Numbered from the stretch's first letter, positions 45,258-56,139 are shown. The stretch is 64,000 nucleotides of DNA from Escherichia hormaechei_A (GCA_042434945.1 CP170191.1:744001-808000); one strand, 5' to 3'. Program-made: numbers and translations. The notes: generated by a model from the sequence alone, not told the origin.

Positions 45258-46922
45258 TTACTTATACGCCGACTGGTGAACACCAACCGCGCGACCAGAC
45301 GGATCGTCCATTTTCTTGAACGCTTCATCCCATTCGATCGCTTTAGCGGAAGAACAAGCGACGGAAGGACCGCCCGGCACGCACTCAGCGGCGCTCGGAA
45401 GCGGGAATAGTTCTTCAAAGATCTCCCGATACAAGTACGCTTCTTTAGAGGTTGGCGTGTTGTACGGGAAGCGGAAGCGGGCAGTTTCCAGTTGCTGATC
45501 AGAAACCTGCTGCGCAGCCACTTCTTTCAGGGTGTCGATCCAACTGTAACCGACGCCATCGGAGAACTGCTCTTTCTGCCGCCAGGCCACGCTTGCAGGC
45601 AGATACGCTTCAAAACATTCACGCAGGATGTGTTTTTCCATTTTGCCGTTACCGCACATTTTATCCTGTGGGTTAATACGCATCGCCACATCAAGGAATT
45701 TTTTGTCGAGGAACGGAACGCGTGCTTCCACGCCCCAGGCTGACATCGCTTTGTTGGCACGCGCGCAGTCATACATATGCAGGGCCAGCAGTTTACGCAC
45801 CGTCTCTTCATGCAGTTCTTTGGCATTCGGTGCTTTGTGGAAGTAAAGATAACCGCCGAACACTTCATCAGAACCTTCACCGGACAGCACCATTTTAATG
45901 CCCATCGCCTTGATCTTACGCGACATTAAATACATCGGTGTTGAAGCGCGAATAGTGGTCACATCATAAGTTTCGATGTGGTAAATCACGTCGCGGATGG
46001 CATCCAGACCTTCCTGTACAGTGAAGTGAATTTCGTGATGCACCGTGCCCAGATGGTTTGCCACTTCCTGGGCTGCTTTCAGATCCGGTGAACCCGGCAG
46101 ACCTACAGCAAAGGAGTGTAACTGCGGCCACCAGGCTTCAGAGCGTTCCTGATCTTCCACGCGACGGGCTGCGTATTTCTTGGTGATAGCGGAAATAATT
46201 GAGGAATCCAGACCACCAGAAAGCAGCACACCGTAAGGCACATCAGACATCAGATGGCTTTTAACTGAATCTTCCAGTGCCTGACGCAGCTCGTTTTTGT
46301 CGGTCACGTTATCTTTCACCGCATCGTAGTCGAACCAGTCGCGATGATAGTAAGAACGGATTTCGCCGTCCTGGCTCCACAAATAGCTCCCCGCCGGGAA
46401 CTCTTTAATCGTGCGGCAAACTGGCACCAGCGCTTTCATTTCTGAGGCCACATACAGCTGACCGTGTTCGTCATACCCCATATACAGTGGGATGATCCCC
46501 AGATGGTCGCGACCAATCAGGTAGGCATCTTTTTCGCTGTCGTACAGTGCAAAGGCAAACATGCCCTGCAAGTCGTCGAGAAATTCCGGCCCTTTTTCCT
46601 GATACAGCGCGAGGATCACTTCACAGTCAGACCCGGTCTGGAACTGGTAACGATCGCCATATTCGGCGCGCAATGCCTGGTGGTTGTAGATTTCACCGTT
46701 TACCGCCAGTACGTGGGTTTTTTGTTGGTTGTAGAGAGGTTGCGCCCCCGCGTTAACGTCAACAATTGACAGACGTTCGTGGGCGAGAATGGCGTTATCG
46801 CTGGCATAAATACCGGACCAGTCCGGGCCACGATGACGCATCAGGCGTGACAGCTCGAGGGCTTTCTTACGCAGCTCAACTGCGTCTGTTTTGATATCGA
46901 ATACGCCAAAAATTGAACACAT
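45258..46922 (-). CDS. asnB: asparagine synthetase B (glutamine-hydrolysing)
   Basis: A 554-residue enzyme making asparagine from aspartate, ATP and glutamine. The ATG at 46922 is followed by Cys2, the N-terminal nucleophile of the glutaminase domain (MCSIFGVF); this decides the start over an in-frame ATG 27 codons upstream. The C-terminal synthetase domain has the ATP-pyrophosphatase loop SGGLDSS at about 233. Confidence 0.98.
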   Translation of the reverse strand: MCSIFGVFDIKTDAVELRKKALELSRLMRHRGPDWSGIYASDNAILAHERLSIVDVNAGAQPLYNQQKTHVLAVNGEIYNHQALRAEYGDRYQFQTGSDCEVILALYQEKGPEFLDDLQGMFAFALYDSEKDAYLIGRDHLGIIPLYMGYDEHGQLYVASEMKALVPVCRTIKEFPAGSYLWSQDGEIRSYYHRDWFDYDAVKDNVTDKNELRQALEDSVKSHLMSDVPYGVLLSGGLDSSIISAITKKYAARRVEDQERSEAWWPQLHSFAVGLPGSPDLKAAQEVANHLGTVHHEIHFTVQEGLDAIRDVIYHIETYDVTTIRASTPMYLMSRKIKAMGIKMVLSGEGSDEVFGGYLYFHKAPNAKELHEETVRKLLALHMYDCARANKAMSAWGVEARVPFLDKKFLDVAMRINPQDKMCGNGKMEKHILRECFEAYLPASVAWRQKEQFSDGVGYSWIDTLKEVAAQQVSDQQLETARFRFPYNTPTSKEAYLYREIFEELFPLPSAAECVPGGPSVACSSAKAIEWDEAFKKMDDPSGRAVGVHQSAYK

Positions 46923-47318
46923 AACCTTCTCCGTTAACCTGGTATTTGTTGCTTGTTGTGTTTGCTTGTTTAAAAAAATGCCGCAAAGCAGCACTGTGCG
47001 CAAGCGATTTGGCGGTGAAAAAATAAAAAACGTAATGGTGATTGTCGATTGGTGAAAAAAGGTCTGGTGTGAGGATATGTTTATTGATGAATCGATAATT
47101 TTTAGCGGGTTTTATTGAATGTTTATATTTTACGGGGGCCAAATTGCTGACAAAGTGCGATTTGTTCATGCCGGATGCGGCGTGAACGCCTTATCCGGCC
47201 TACAAAAGCATGAAAATTCAATATATTGCAGGAGCTGCGTAGGCCTGATAAGCGTAGCGCATCAGGCAGTTTGGCGTTTGTCATCAGAGCCAACCACGTC
47301 CGCAGACGTGGTTGCTAT
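46923..47318. other. gap between nagD and asnB
   Basis: A 396-bp stretch with the asnB leader and promoter, then REP units near nagD. A hairpin of AACCACGTC and GACGTGGTT at about 47292-47312 follows nagD. No gene is supported. Confidence 0.55.
47170..47270. repeat. REP/BIME element between nagD and asnB
   Basis: Two inverted REP-type units: GCCGGATGCGGCGTGAACGC with TTATCCGGCC, and GTAGGCCTGATAAGCG with CGCATCAGGC. Confidence 0.75.
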
Positions 47319-48071
47319 TCAGATAACGTCGATTTCAGCGACTGACGGGTAAATCCAGCTGGGGCGGAAAGGCATACTGTCGATATCGTCGAGCGACGAA
47401 ACACCAGAAAGCACCAGAATCGTCTCCAGACCTGCCTGGAAGCCGGCCAGAATATCGGTACGCAGGTTATCGCCGACAATCACCGTTTCTTCCGAATGCG
47501 CCTGCATTTTGTTTAATGCTGCGCGGATGATCCACGGGCTGGGCTTACCAACATAGAACGGTTTGCGCCCGGAGATTTTCTCAATCCCTGCACACAACGC
47601 GCCACAAGCGGGATAAAAACCGCGCCCGTGGGTGTCCGGATTGGTGGCGATAAAACGTGCACCGTTAGCGACGAAATAGGCTGCTTTATGCATCATGTCC
47701 CAGTTGTAGGAACGCGTTTCGCCAACAATCACGAAATCAGGGTTCACATCGGTAATAGTGAAACCGGCTTTGTACAGTTCATGAATCAGTGCGCCTTCGC
47801 CCACCACATACGCTTTCTTGCCTTCCTGGCGACGCAGGAAATCGGCAGTCGCCATCGCAGAGGTATAAAACACGCTGTCAGGTACATCGACACCTGCGGT
47901 GGCAAAGCGGTTCGCCAGATCTTGCCCAGTCTGCGAAGGATAGTTGGTCAGCAACACCAGCGGCAGGCCTTTATCCATAATCCCGTGCAAAAATTCCGCT
48001 GCACCCGGTACGGCGACGTTATCGTGCATCAGCACGCCGTCGATATCGCAAATTACATTTTTAATGGTCAT
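47319..48071 (-). CDS. nagD: HAD-family nucleotide phosphatase NagD
   Basis: A 250-residue haloacid-dehalogenase phosphatase with motif DIDGVL (Asp9, Asp11) and a C2 cap. The E. coli enzyme acts on UMP and GMP. It is the last gene of nagBACD, but its direct role in GlcNAc use is unclear. Confidence 0.96.
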   Translation of the reverse strand: MTIKNVICDIDGVLMHDNVAVPGAAEFLHGIMDKGLPLVLLTNYPSQTGQDLANRFATAGVDVPDSVFYTSAMATADFLRRQEGKKAYVVGEGALIHELYKAGFTITDVNPDFVIVGETRSYNWDMMHKAAYFVANGARFIATNPDTHGRGFYPACGALCAGIEKISGRKPFYVGKPSPWIIRAALNKMQAHSEETVIVGDNLRTDILAGFQAGLETILVLSGVSSLDDIDSMPFRPSWIYPSVAEIDVI

Positions 48072-48118
48072 GGACTACCCAGAATATTGACAACAATAAG
48101 CGCCACTATAAAAGCACA

Positions 48119-49339
48119 TTAATTTTCCAGCAAATGCTGGAGCAAAATACCGTTGAGCATGGCGCGTTTTACCAGCGCAAAAGCGCCGATTGCCGAGCGG
48201 TGATCCAGCTCAGAACGTACCACCGGCAGATTAGTGCGAAACGCCTTCAGCGCCTGGGTATTAATGCAGCTTTCAATAGCAGGGAGCAGCACTTTATCGG
48301 CTTCGGTGATTTCACCGGCAATAACAATTTTTTGCGGATTAAATAAGTTGATAGCAATGGCGATGGTTTTACCCAGATGACGACCGACATACTCAATTAC
48401 TTCCGACGCCAGACTATCGCCTTTGTTCGCGGCTTTGCAGATAGTTTTGATGGTGCAGTCGTCCAGCGGCACGCGGCTCTGGTAGCCCTGCTTTAACAGA
48501 TTCAACACCCGTTGTTCAATGGCAGCGTTGGCGGCGATAGTTTCCAGGCAGCCAAAGTTGCCGCAGTGGCAGCGTTCACCCAGCGGTTCGACCTGAATAT
48601 GGCCAATTTCACCGACGTTGCCGTTGCGGCCAATAAAAATGCGCCCGTTAGAGATGATTCCGGCCCCGGTTCCGCGATGGACACGCACTAAAATGGAGTC
48701 TTCGCAATCCTGACTTGCACCGAAGTAGTGCTCTGCCAGCGCCAGACTACGGATATCGTGACCAACGAAACAGGTCACTTTAAAACGCTCTTCCAGTGCT
48801 TCTACCAGCCCCCAGTTTTCCACCTGAATATGCGGCATGTAATGAATTTTGCCGCTGTCCGGGTCAACAAGTCCAGGCAGGATCACGGAAATGGCGATCA
48901 GCTCGCGCAGCTTGCGTTGGTAGCTATCAATAAACTGAGCAATGGCATTCAGCAGGGCATGTTCCAGCGTCTGCTGGGTACGTTCCGGCAGCGGGTAATG
49001 TTCTTCTGCCAGCACTTTGCTGCTGAGATCAAACAGAGTAATGGTGGCGTCGTGACGACCAAGCCGTACACCGATTGCGTGGAAATTGCGGGTTTCGGTG
49101 ACGATAGAGATAGCGCGGCGGCCCCCGGTGGAGGCCTGCTGATCAACTTCTTTGATCAGCCCGCGTTCGATAAGCTGACGCGTAATTTTGGTTACGCTGG
49201 CGGGGGCAAGCTGGCTTTGCTCGGCAATCTGAATCCGCGAGATTGGCCCGTACTGGTCAATCAGGCGATAAACCGCCGCGCTGTTAAGCTGTTTTACGAG
49301 ATCAACATTACCTATCTGAGCTTGTCCGCCTGGTGTCAT
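48119..49339 (-). CDS. nagC: ROK-family repressor NagC
   Basis: A 406-residue regulator with an N-terminal winged helix (about 15-80) and a ROK sugar-kinase-like domain with the zinc motif CHCGNFGC. It represses nag and chitin genes and releases DNA on binding GlcNAc-6-phosphate. Operators are visible between nagB and nagE. Confidence 0.98.
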   Translation of the reverse strand: MTPGGQAQIGNVDLVKQLNSAAVYRLIDQYGPISRIQIAEQSQLAPASVTKITRQLIERGLIKEVDQQASTGGRRAISIVTETRNFHAIGVRLGRHDATITLFDLSSKVLAEEHYPLPERTQQTLEHALLNAIAQFIDSYQRKLRELIAISVILPGLVDPDSGKIHYMPHIQVENWGLVEALEERFKVTCFVGHDIRSLALAEHYFGASQDCEDSILVRVHRGTGAGIISNGRIFIGRNGNVGEIGHIQVEPLGERCHCGNFGCLETIAANAAIEQRVLNLLKQGYQSRVPLDDCTIKTICKAANKGDSLASEVIEYVGRHLGKTIAIAINLFNPQKIVIAGEITEADKVLLPAIESCINTQALKAFRTNLPVVRSELDHRSAIGAFALVKRAMLNGILLQHLLEN

Positions 49340-49347
49340 ACTTTCTC

Positions 49348-50496
49348 TTATTGAGTTACGACCTCGTTACCGTTAACGATGGTCCTGGTGATTTTAAAAT
49401 CAGGTGTGAATGCGGTCAGGTTGGCTACTTTACCTGCGGCGAGTGTGCCGAGACGTTTCTCAACGCCAATCGCACGCGCCGGATAGAGCGTCGCCATACG
49501 CAGCACTTCATCCAGTGCGATACCGCAATGTTCGACCAGATTACGCACGCCTTCAATCATGGTTAAGGATGAACCGCTTAACGTACCGTTCTCATCCACA
49601 CAAAGTCCGTTACGGTAGTATATTGTTTTACCCGCAAAAATGAACTGTTCAATGTTGGCACCTGCTGGCGCGGTGGCGTCGGTAACCAGACACAGTTTGT
49701 CGCCTTTCAGGCGTTTAGCGTTACGAATGTTGGCGTAATCAACATGCAGGCCATCAGCGATAATACCGCAATAAATGTCAGCTTCGTCGAGGATCGCGCC
49801 CGCCAGGCCCGGTTCACGACCGGTAATATACGGCATCGCGTTGTACAGATGGGTGGCAAAGGTAATCCCCGCGCGGAAACCGGCTTTCGCTTCTTTCAAC
49901 GTCGCGTTGGAGTGACCGGCAGAAACCACAATCCCGGCATTTGCCAGTTTGCTGATGACTTCTGCAGGAACCATTTCCGGTGCCAGGGTCACTTTAGTAA
50001 TGACGTCGGCGTTCTTACACAGGAAATCGACCAGCGCGGCATCAGGCTTACGCACAAAATTCGGATTATGGGTGCCTTTTTTTACCAGATTCAGCCACGG
50101 ACCTTCCAGATGCAGACCTAACGCCTGATTCGGATGTTTTGCCAGGTACTCGCGCATAACGCGCACGCCCTGTTTCATCAGCTCATCGCTGGTGGTGATA
50201 AGCGTCGGCAGATAGTTAGTACAGCCTGATTTCTCATTGGCGTTCTGCATGATTTCCAGCGTTTCCACGCTGACCGCTTCAGCGGTGTCGTTAAACTGTA
50301 CGCCGCCGCAGCCGTTTAACTGCACATCGATAAAACCGGGGGAGAGAATGGCCCCGTTCAGTGAACGTTGTTCGATCTCTGGCGGCAGTTCCGCTACCGG
50401 ACAGACGCTTTTAATCAGGCCATCAGCGATAACAACCGCGTGGTCATCAAGAAATTCGTGGCCGGTAAAGATCCGGCCCTGGGTTAATGCATACAT
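49348..50496 (-). CDS. nagA: N-acetylglucosamine-6-phosphate deacetylase
   Basis: A 382-residue amidohydrolase that removes acetate from GlcNAc-6-P. Metal and catalytic residues are in HLEGPWLN, SAGHSNAT and the CLVTDATAP aspartate. Its product goes to NagB; it also clears the NagC inducer. Confidence 0.97.
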   Translation of the reverse strand: MYALTQGRIFTGHEFLDDHAVVIADGLIKSVCPVAELPPEIEQRSLNGAILSPGFIDVQLNGCGGVQFNDTAEAVSVETLEIMQNANEKSGCTNYLPTLITTSDELMKQGVRVMREYLAKHPNQALGLHLEGPWLNLVKKGTHNPNFVRKPDAALVDFLCKNADVITKVTLAPEMVPAEVISKLANAGIVVSAGHSNATLKEAKAGFRAGITFATHLYNAMPYITGREPGLAGAILDEADIYCGIIADGLHVDYANIRNAKRLKGDKLCLVTDATAPAGANIEQFIFAGKTIYYRNGLCVDENGTLSGSSLTMIEGVRNLVEHCGIALDEVLRMATLYPARAIGVEKRLGTLAAGKVANLTAFTPDFKITRTIVNGNEVVTQ

Positions 50497-50555
50497 TCTG
50501 ACCCCCGATTTTAAAAAATATTGCCCTGAGCAAGGAGCCAGGGCAGGGATAACAA

Positions 50556-51356
50556 TTACAGACCTTTGATATTTTCTGCTTCTAATTCATTGAAATATCT
50601 TAAAGTCTTAACTTTCAGCTCCATGGTGGAAGGTTCATCGCATACCATGATCGCTTTTGGATGCAGTTGCAGACAGCTGATGGTCCACATGTGGTTCACG
50701 CAACCTTCAACGGCGGCCTGCAGTGCCAGTGCTTTCTGGCTACCCAGCACCAGAATCATCACTTCTTCGGCATCCAGCAATGTACCAACACCGACAGTCA
50801 GGGCATATTTTGGCACCTGATTGACATCGTTATCAAAGAAACGAGAGTTCGCGACGCGAGTGTCATGAGTCAGGGTTTTGATACGAGTACGAGAAGCCAG
50901 AGAAGACGCCGGTTCGTTAAATGCAATATGACCGTCGTTACCTACACCGCCCATAAACAGATGAATTTTTCCGTAAGAACGGATTTTTTCTTCATACTGG
51001 CGGCACTCGGCGTCGATATCCGGGGCGTTGCCGTTGAGAAGGTTGATGTTTTCTGCTGGAATATCAACGTGATCGAAGAAATTACGGTGCATAAAGCTGT
51101 AGTAGCTTTCCGGATGCTCTTTCGGCAGACCGACATATTCGTCCATGTTGAAGGTGACAACGTGCTTAAAGCTGACCTGGCCTGCTTTATGCATTTCGAC
51201 TAGGGCTTTATAGGTGGTCATTGGCGTGCCGCCAGTTGGCAGGCCCAGAACAAACGGACGATCGGCAGTCGGTTTGAACGCATTGATACGATTGACGATA
51301 TGGCGAGCAGCCCATTTACCGACCTGTTCAGCGGTAGTCAGGGGGATCAGTCTCAT
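50556..51356 (-). CDS. nagB: glucosamine-6-phosphate deaminase
   Basis: A 266-residue isomerase/deaminase converting glucosamine-6-P to fructose-6-P and ammonia. The catalytic residues Asp72, Asp141, His143 and Glu148 are all at the E. coli positions. First gene of nagBACD. Confidence 0.98.
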
Positions 51357-51449
51357 TATTCACCTCAATAAGTAAAATGTAAGCCGTTGGCGGATTAGGC
51401 ATCTTTAAGCGTAACCTGGATTTGCGCAGACAGGCGTCAATCCGACCTG

Positions 51450-51471
51450 ATTTTTTGAATGATAAAATAAG
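51450..51471. promoter_or_regulatory. putative NagC operator near nagB
   Basis: An AT-rich site containing TTTTTTGAATGATAAAATAA resembles the NagC consensus. With the nagE-side site it would support the loop known in E. coli. Confidence 0.6.
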
Positions 51472-51510
51472 TTTTCTGGTTTAGCCAGTAAAAGGGAGTG
51501 ATGATAACGA

Positions 51511-51536
51511 TATTTGGTGACAAAACTCACAAAAGA
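51511..51536. promoter_or_regulatory. putative CRP site between nagB and nagE
   Basis: GGTGA-CAAAAC-TCACA matches the CRP pattern TGTGA-N6-TCACA at nine of ten positions. It lies between the two NagC sites. Confidence 0.65.
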
Positions 51537-51542
51537 CACGCG

Positions 51543-51565
51543 TTTAATTTGCGATACGAATTAAA
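51543..51565. promoter_or_regulatory. putative NagC operator near nagE
   Basis: A 23-bp palindrome, TTTAATT and AATTAAA arms around a 9-bp centre (TGCGATACG). It lies about 124 bp before nagE. Confidence 0.65.
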
Positions 51566-51688
51566 TTTTCACACACTCTGTAGCAGATGATCTAACAATC
51601 TGATTACAGAACATCGGCAGTACAATTTGCAGCAAAATAAAAATACGGCTTTAAACGAGCCAAATAGGGTTCTCGTAGGGGGAATAAG

Positions 51689-53635
51689 ATGAATATTTTA
51701 GGTTTTTTCCAGCGACTCGGTAGGGCGTTACAGCTCCCTATCGCGGTGCTGCCGGTGGCGGCACTGTTGCTGCGATTCGGTCAGCCAGATTTACTTAACG
51801 TTGCGTTTATTGCCCAGGCGGGCGGTGCGATTTTTGATAACCTCGCATTAATCTTCGCCATCGGTGTGGCATCCAGCTGGTCGAAAGACAGCGCAGGTGC
51901 GGCGGCGCTGGCGGGTGCGGTAGGTTACTTTGTGTTAACCAAAGCGATGGTGACCATCAACCCAGAAATAAACATGGGTGTACTGGCGGGTATCATTACC
52001 GGTCTGGTTGGTGGCGCAGCCTATAACCGTTGGTCCGATATTAAACTGCCGGACTTCCTGAGCTTCTTCGGCGGCAAACGCTTTGTGCCGATTGCCACCG
52101 GCTTCTTCTGCCTGGTGCTGGCGGCCATTTTTGGTTACGTCTGGCCGCCGGTACAGCACGCTATCCATGCAGGAGGCGAGTGGATCGTTTCTGCGGGCGC
52201 GCTGGGTTCCGGTATCTTTGGTTTCATCAACCGTCTGCTGATCCCAACCGGTCTGCATCAGGTGCTGAACACCATCGCCTGGTTCCAGATTGGTGAATTC
52301 ACCAACGCGGCGGGTACGGTTTTCCACGGTGATATCAACCGCTTCTATGCCGGTGACGGCACCGCGGGGATGTTCATGTCCGGCTTCTTCCCGATTATGA
52401 TGTTCGGTCTGCCGGGTGCGGCGCTGGCGATGTACTTCGCAGCACCGAAAGAGCGTCGTCCGATGGTTGGCGGGATGCTGCTTTCTGTTGCTGTTACTGC
52501 GTTCCTGACCGGTGTGACTGAGCCGCTGGAATTCCTGTTCATGTTCCTTGCACCGCTGCTGTACCTCCTGCACGCACTGCTGACCGGTATCAGCCTGTTT
52601 GTGGCAACACTGCTGGGTATCCATGCTGGCTTCTCTTTCTCTGCGGGGGCTATCGACTACGCGTTGATGTATAACCTGCCGGCCGCCAGCCAGAACGTCT
52701 GGATGCTGCTGGTGATGGGTGTTGTCTTCTTCGCTATCTACTTCGTGGTGTTCAGTTTGGTTATCCGCATGTTCAACCTGAAAACGCCGGGTCGTGAAGA
52801 TAAAGAAGACGAGATCGTTACTGAAGAAGCCAACAGCAACACTGAAGAAGGCCTCAATCAACTGGCGACCAACTATATTGCTGCGGTTGGCGGCACTGAC
52901 AACCTGAAAGCAATTGACGCCTGTATCACCCGTCTGCGCCTTACAGTGGCTGACTCTGCCCGCGTTAACGATACGATGTGTAAACGTCTGGGTGCTTCTG
53001 GTGTAGTAAAACTGAACAAACAGACTATTCAGGTGATTGTTGGCGCGAAAGCAGAATCCATCGGCGATGCGATGAAGAAAGTCGTTGCCCGCGGTCCGGT
53101 AGCAGCTGCGTCAGCTGAAGCAACTCCGGCAACTGCCGCGCCTGTAGCAAAACCGCAGGCTGTACCAAACGCGGTATCTATCGCGGAGCTGGTATCGCCG
53201 ATTACCGGTGATGTCGTGGCACTGGATCAGGTTCCTGACGAAGCATTCGCCAGCAAAGCGGTGGGTGACGGTGTGGCGGTGAAACCGACAGATAAAATCG
53301 TCGTATCACCAGCCGCAGGGACAATCGTGAAAATCTTCAACACCAACCACGCGTTCTGCCTGGAAACCGAAAAAGGCGCGGAGATCGTCGTCCATATGGG
53401 TATCGACACCGTAGCGCTGGAAGGTAAAGGCTTTAAACGTCTGGTGGAAGAGGGGGCGCAGGTAAGCGCAGGGCAACCGATTCTGGAAATGGATCTGGAT
53501 TACCTGAACGCTAACGCCCGCTCGATGATTAGCCCGGTGGTTTGCAGCAATATCGACGATTTCAGTGGCTTGATCATTAAAGCTCAGGGCCATGTTGTGG
53601 CGGGTCAAACACCGCTGTATGAAATCAAAAAGTAA
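51689..53635 (+). CDS. nagE: N-acetylglucosamine-specific PTS permease EIICBA
   Basis: A 648-residue fused PTS protein. Residues 1-360 form the EIIC membrane domain, followed by EIIB with phosphocysteine Cys412 (DACITRLRL) and EIIA with phosphohistidine His569 (VVHMGIDT), joined by Ala/Pro linkers. It imports GlcNAc as GlcNAc-6-P and is divergent from nagBACD. Confidence 0.98.
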   Translation: MNILGFFQRLGRALQLPIAVLPVAALLLRFGQPDLLNVAFIAQAGGAIFDNLALIFAIGVASSWSKDSAGAAALAGAVGYFVLTKAMVTINPEINMGVLAGIITGLVGGAAYNRWSDIKLPDFLSFFGGKRFVPIATGFFCLVLAAIFGYVWPPVQHAIHAGGEWIVSAGALGSGIFGFINRLLIPTGLHQVLNTIAWFQIGEFTNAAGTVFHGDINRFYAGDGTAGMFMSGFFPIMMFGLPGAALAMYFAAPKERRPMVGGMLLSVAVTAFLTGVTEPLEFLFMFLAPLLYLLHALLTGISLFVATLLGIHAGFSFSAGAIDYALMYNLPAASQNVWMLLVMGVVFFAIYFVVFSLVIRMFNLKTPGREDKEDEIVTEEANSNTEEGLNQLATNYIAAVGGTDNLKAIDACITRLRLTVADSARVNDTMCKRLGASGVVKLNKQTIQVIVGAKAESIGDAMKKVVARGPVAAASAEATPATAAPVAKPQAVPNAVSIAELVSPITGDVVALDQVPDEAFASKAVGDGVAVKPTDKIVVSPAAGTIVKIFNTNHAFCLETEKGAEIVVHMGIDTVALEGKGFKRLVEEGAQVSAGQPILEMDLDYLNANARSMISPVVCSNIDDFSGLIIKAQGHVVAGQTPLYEIKK

Positions 53636-53642
53636 TCTGCTT

Positions 53643-53732
53643 TATGCCTGATGCGACGCTTGACGCGTCTTATCAGGCCTACAAAAGCTCAGTCCAGGTT
53701 GGATAAGACGCTTAAGCGTCGCATCCAACAAT
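53643..53732. repeat. REP/BIME element after nagE
   Basis: Paired inverted units (TGCCTGATGCGACGC with GCGTCTTATCAGGC; GGATAAGACGC with GCGTCGCATCC). Confidence 0.75.
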
Positions 53733-53746
53733 GACGCAGGACTGGC

Positions 53747-53782
53747 AAAAGCGGTGGAGATCTTCTCTGCCGCTTTTTTTTT
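53747..53782 (+). terminator. terminator after nagE
   Basis: AAAAGCGG pairs with CCGCTTTT around a loop and is followed by a long T run. Confidence 0.82.
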
Positions 53783-53902
53783 CATCAATCATCCCCATAA
53801 TCTCAGTGAGATTTTCGATTTTCACTAACTAACAGTTGTCAGCCTGTCCCGCTTATAAGATCATATGCCGTTATACGTTGTTTACGCTTTGAGGAATCCA
53901 CG

Positions 53903-55567
53903 ATGAGTGAGGCAGAAGCCCGCCCGACTAACTTTATCCGTCAGATCATCGATGAAGATCTGGCCAGTGGTAAGCACACCACAGTACACACCCGTTTCCC
54001 GCCGGAGCCGAATGGCTATCTGCATATTGGCCATGCGAAATCTATCTGCCTGAACTTCGGGATCGCCCAGGACTATAAAGGCCAGTGCAACCTGCGTTTC
54101 GACGACACTAACCCGGTAAAAGAAGATATCGAGTATGTTGAGTCGATCAAAAACGACGTAGAGTGGTTAGGTTTTCACTGGTCTGGTAACGTCCGTTACT
54201 CCTCCGATTATTTTGATCAGCTCCACGCCTATGCGATCGAACTGATCAATAAAGGCCTGGCGTACGTTGATGAACTGACGCCGGAACAGATCCGCGAATA
54301 CCGCGGCACCCTGACGCAACCGGGTAAAAACAGCCCGTACCGCGACCGCAGCGTTGAAGAGAACCTGGCGCTGTTCGAAAAAATGCGTGCCGGTGGTTTT
54401 GAAGAAGGTAAAGCCTGCCTGCGTGCGAAAATCGACATGGCTTCACCGTTTATCGTGATGCGCGATCCGGTGCTGTACCGTATTAAATTTGCTGAACACC
54501 ACCAGACTGGCAACAAGTGGTGCATCTACCCGATGTACGACTTCACCCACTGCATCAGCGATGCCCTGGAAGGTATTACGCACTCTCTGTGTACGCTTGA
54601 GTTCCAGGACAACCGTCGTCTGTACGACTGGGTACTGGACAACATCACGATTCCTGTTCACCCGCGCCAGTATGAGTTCTCGCGCCTGAATCTGGAATAC
54701 ACCGTGATGTCCAAGCGTAAGTTGAACCTGCTGGTGACCGACAAGCACGTTGAAGGCTGGGATGACCCGCGTATGCCGACCATTTCCGGTCTGCGTCGTC
54801 GTGGTTACACTGCGGCTTCTATTCGTGAGTTCTGCAAACGCATCGGCGTGACCAAGCAGGACAACACCATTGAGATGGCGTCGCTGGAATCCTGCATCCG
54901 TGAAGATCTCAACGAAAATGCGCCGCGCGCAATGGCGGTTATCGATCCGGTGAAACTGGTTATCGAAAACTATCAGGGCGAAGGCGAAATGGTTACCATG
55001 CCGAACCATCCGAACAAACCGGAAATGGGCAGCCGTCAGGTGCCGTTTAGCGGTGAGATTTGGATTGATCGCGCCGATTTCCGCGAAGAAGCTAACAAGC
55101 AGTACAAACGTCTGGTGCTGGGTAAAGAAGTGCGTCTGCGTAATGCTTATGTGATTAAGGCAGAACGCGTCGAGAAAGATGCCGAAGGTAATATCACCAC
55201 CATCTTCTGTACTTATGACGCCGATACCTTAAGCAAAGATCCGGCAGATGGTCGTAAAGTCAAAGGTGTTATTCACTGGGTGAGCGCGGCACATGCGCTG
55301 CCGGTTGAAATCCGTTTGTATGACCGTCTGTTCAGCGTGCCTAACCCAGGTGCTGCGGATGATTTCCTGTCGGTGATTAACCCGGAATCGCTGGTGATCA
55401 AACAGGGCTTTGCTGAACCGTCGCTGAAAGATGCGGTTGCGGGTAAAGCATTCCAGTTTGAGCGTGAAGGTTACTTCTGCCTCGATAGCCGCCATTCTAC
55501 GGCGGAAAAACCGGTATTTAACCGCACCGTTGGGCTGCGTGATACCTGGGCGAAAGTAGGCGAGTAA
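53903..55567 (+). CDS. glnS: glutaminyl-tRNA synthetase
   Basis: A 554-residue class I synthetase. HIGH is at 41-44, the KMSKS-type motif VMSKRKL near 270, and the anticodon-binding beta-barrels fill the C-terminal third. It charges the four tRNA-Gln genes found in this same window. Confidence 0.98.
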
Positions 55568-55578
55568 TTTTAAGTTTC

Positions 55579-55747
55579 GCTATGCCGGATGGGGCGTTTA
55601 CGTCGCATCCGGCAAGGAACAGACAAACAGTTTCAAACGCTAAATTGCCTGATGCGCTACGCTTATCAGGCCTACATGATCTCTGCAATATATTGAGTTT
55701 GCGTGCTTTTGTAGGCCGGATAAGGCGTTCACGCCGCATCCGGCAAG
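55579..55747. repeat. REP/BIME cluster after glnS
   Basis: Three REP-like palindromes: about 55582-55614 (GCCGGATGGGGCG / CGTCGCATCCGGC), 55646-55674 and 55711-55745 (GTAGGCCGGATAAGGCG / CGCCGCATCCGGC). Confidence 0.8.
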
Positions 55748-55764
55748 AAATATGCAAACAATCC

Positions 55765-55794
55765 AAAACGCCGCGCTCTGCGGCGTTTTTTCTG
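55765..55794 (+). terminator. terminator before chiP leader
   Basis: AACGCCGC and GCGGCGTT form a stem followed by six T. Confidence 0.78.
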
Positions 55795-56127
55795 CTTTTC
55801 TTCGCGAATTAATTCCGCTTCGCAATTTATCCATAAAATAAATTTAAAATCACAAAACATAATTAAATAAAATGTAACCGCTTTCATCTTGCTGGAAATT
55901 CACGCTTTTATTCTTCTGCAAGCCTTTCAACCGCAAACTTAAGCCTTGTAACAAAAATCATCAAAATATGTGCGGTTGCTCATGTTCTTACATTCTGGTT
56001 ACAGAAAGAGATTGATAATTCGCGTCGCGAAAAATAGTCTGTTCCTGTAGTCAGCGAGACTTTTCTCAACGCTACTTTTTTAATTTTTATTTTTTTTCGC
56101 TGTTCACCTTTGGTGCAGCAATTTATA

Positions 56128-56139
56128 CGTCAAAGAGGA
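56128..56139 (+). promoter_or_regulatory. ChiX small-RNA pairing site at the chiP ribosome site
   Basis: CGTCAAAGAGGA overlaps the chiP Shine-Dalgarno and is complementary to the TCCTCTTTGACG seed of ChiX RNA as known in E. coli. Pairing blocks chiP translation until chitobiose induces a decoy. Confidence 0.75.

Noticed and set aside
55579..55747. Mobile-element ends or attachment sites
   Set aside because: The inverted repeats are REP/BIME elements of the usual E. coli type; no transposase or target duplication is nearby.
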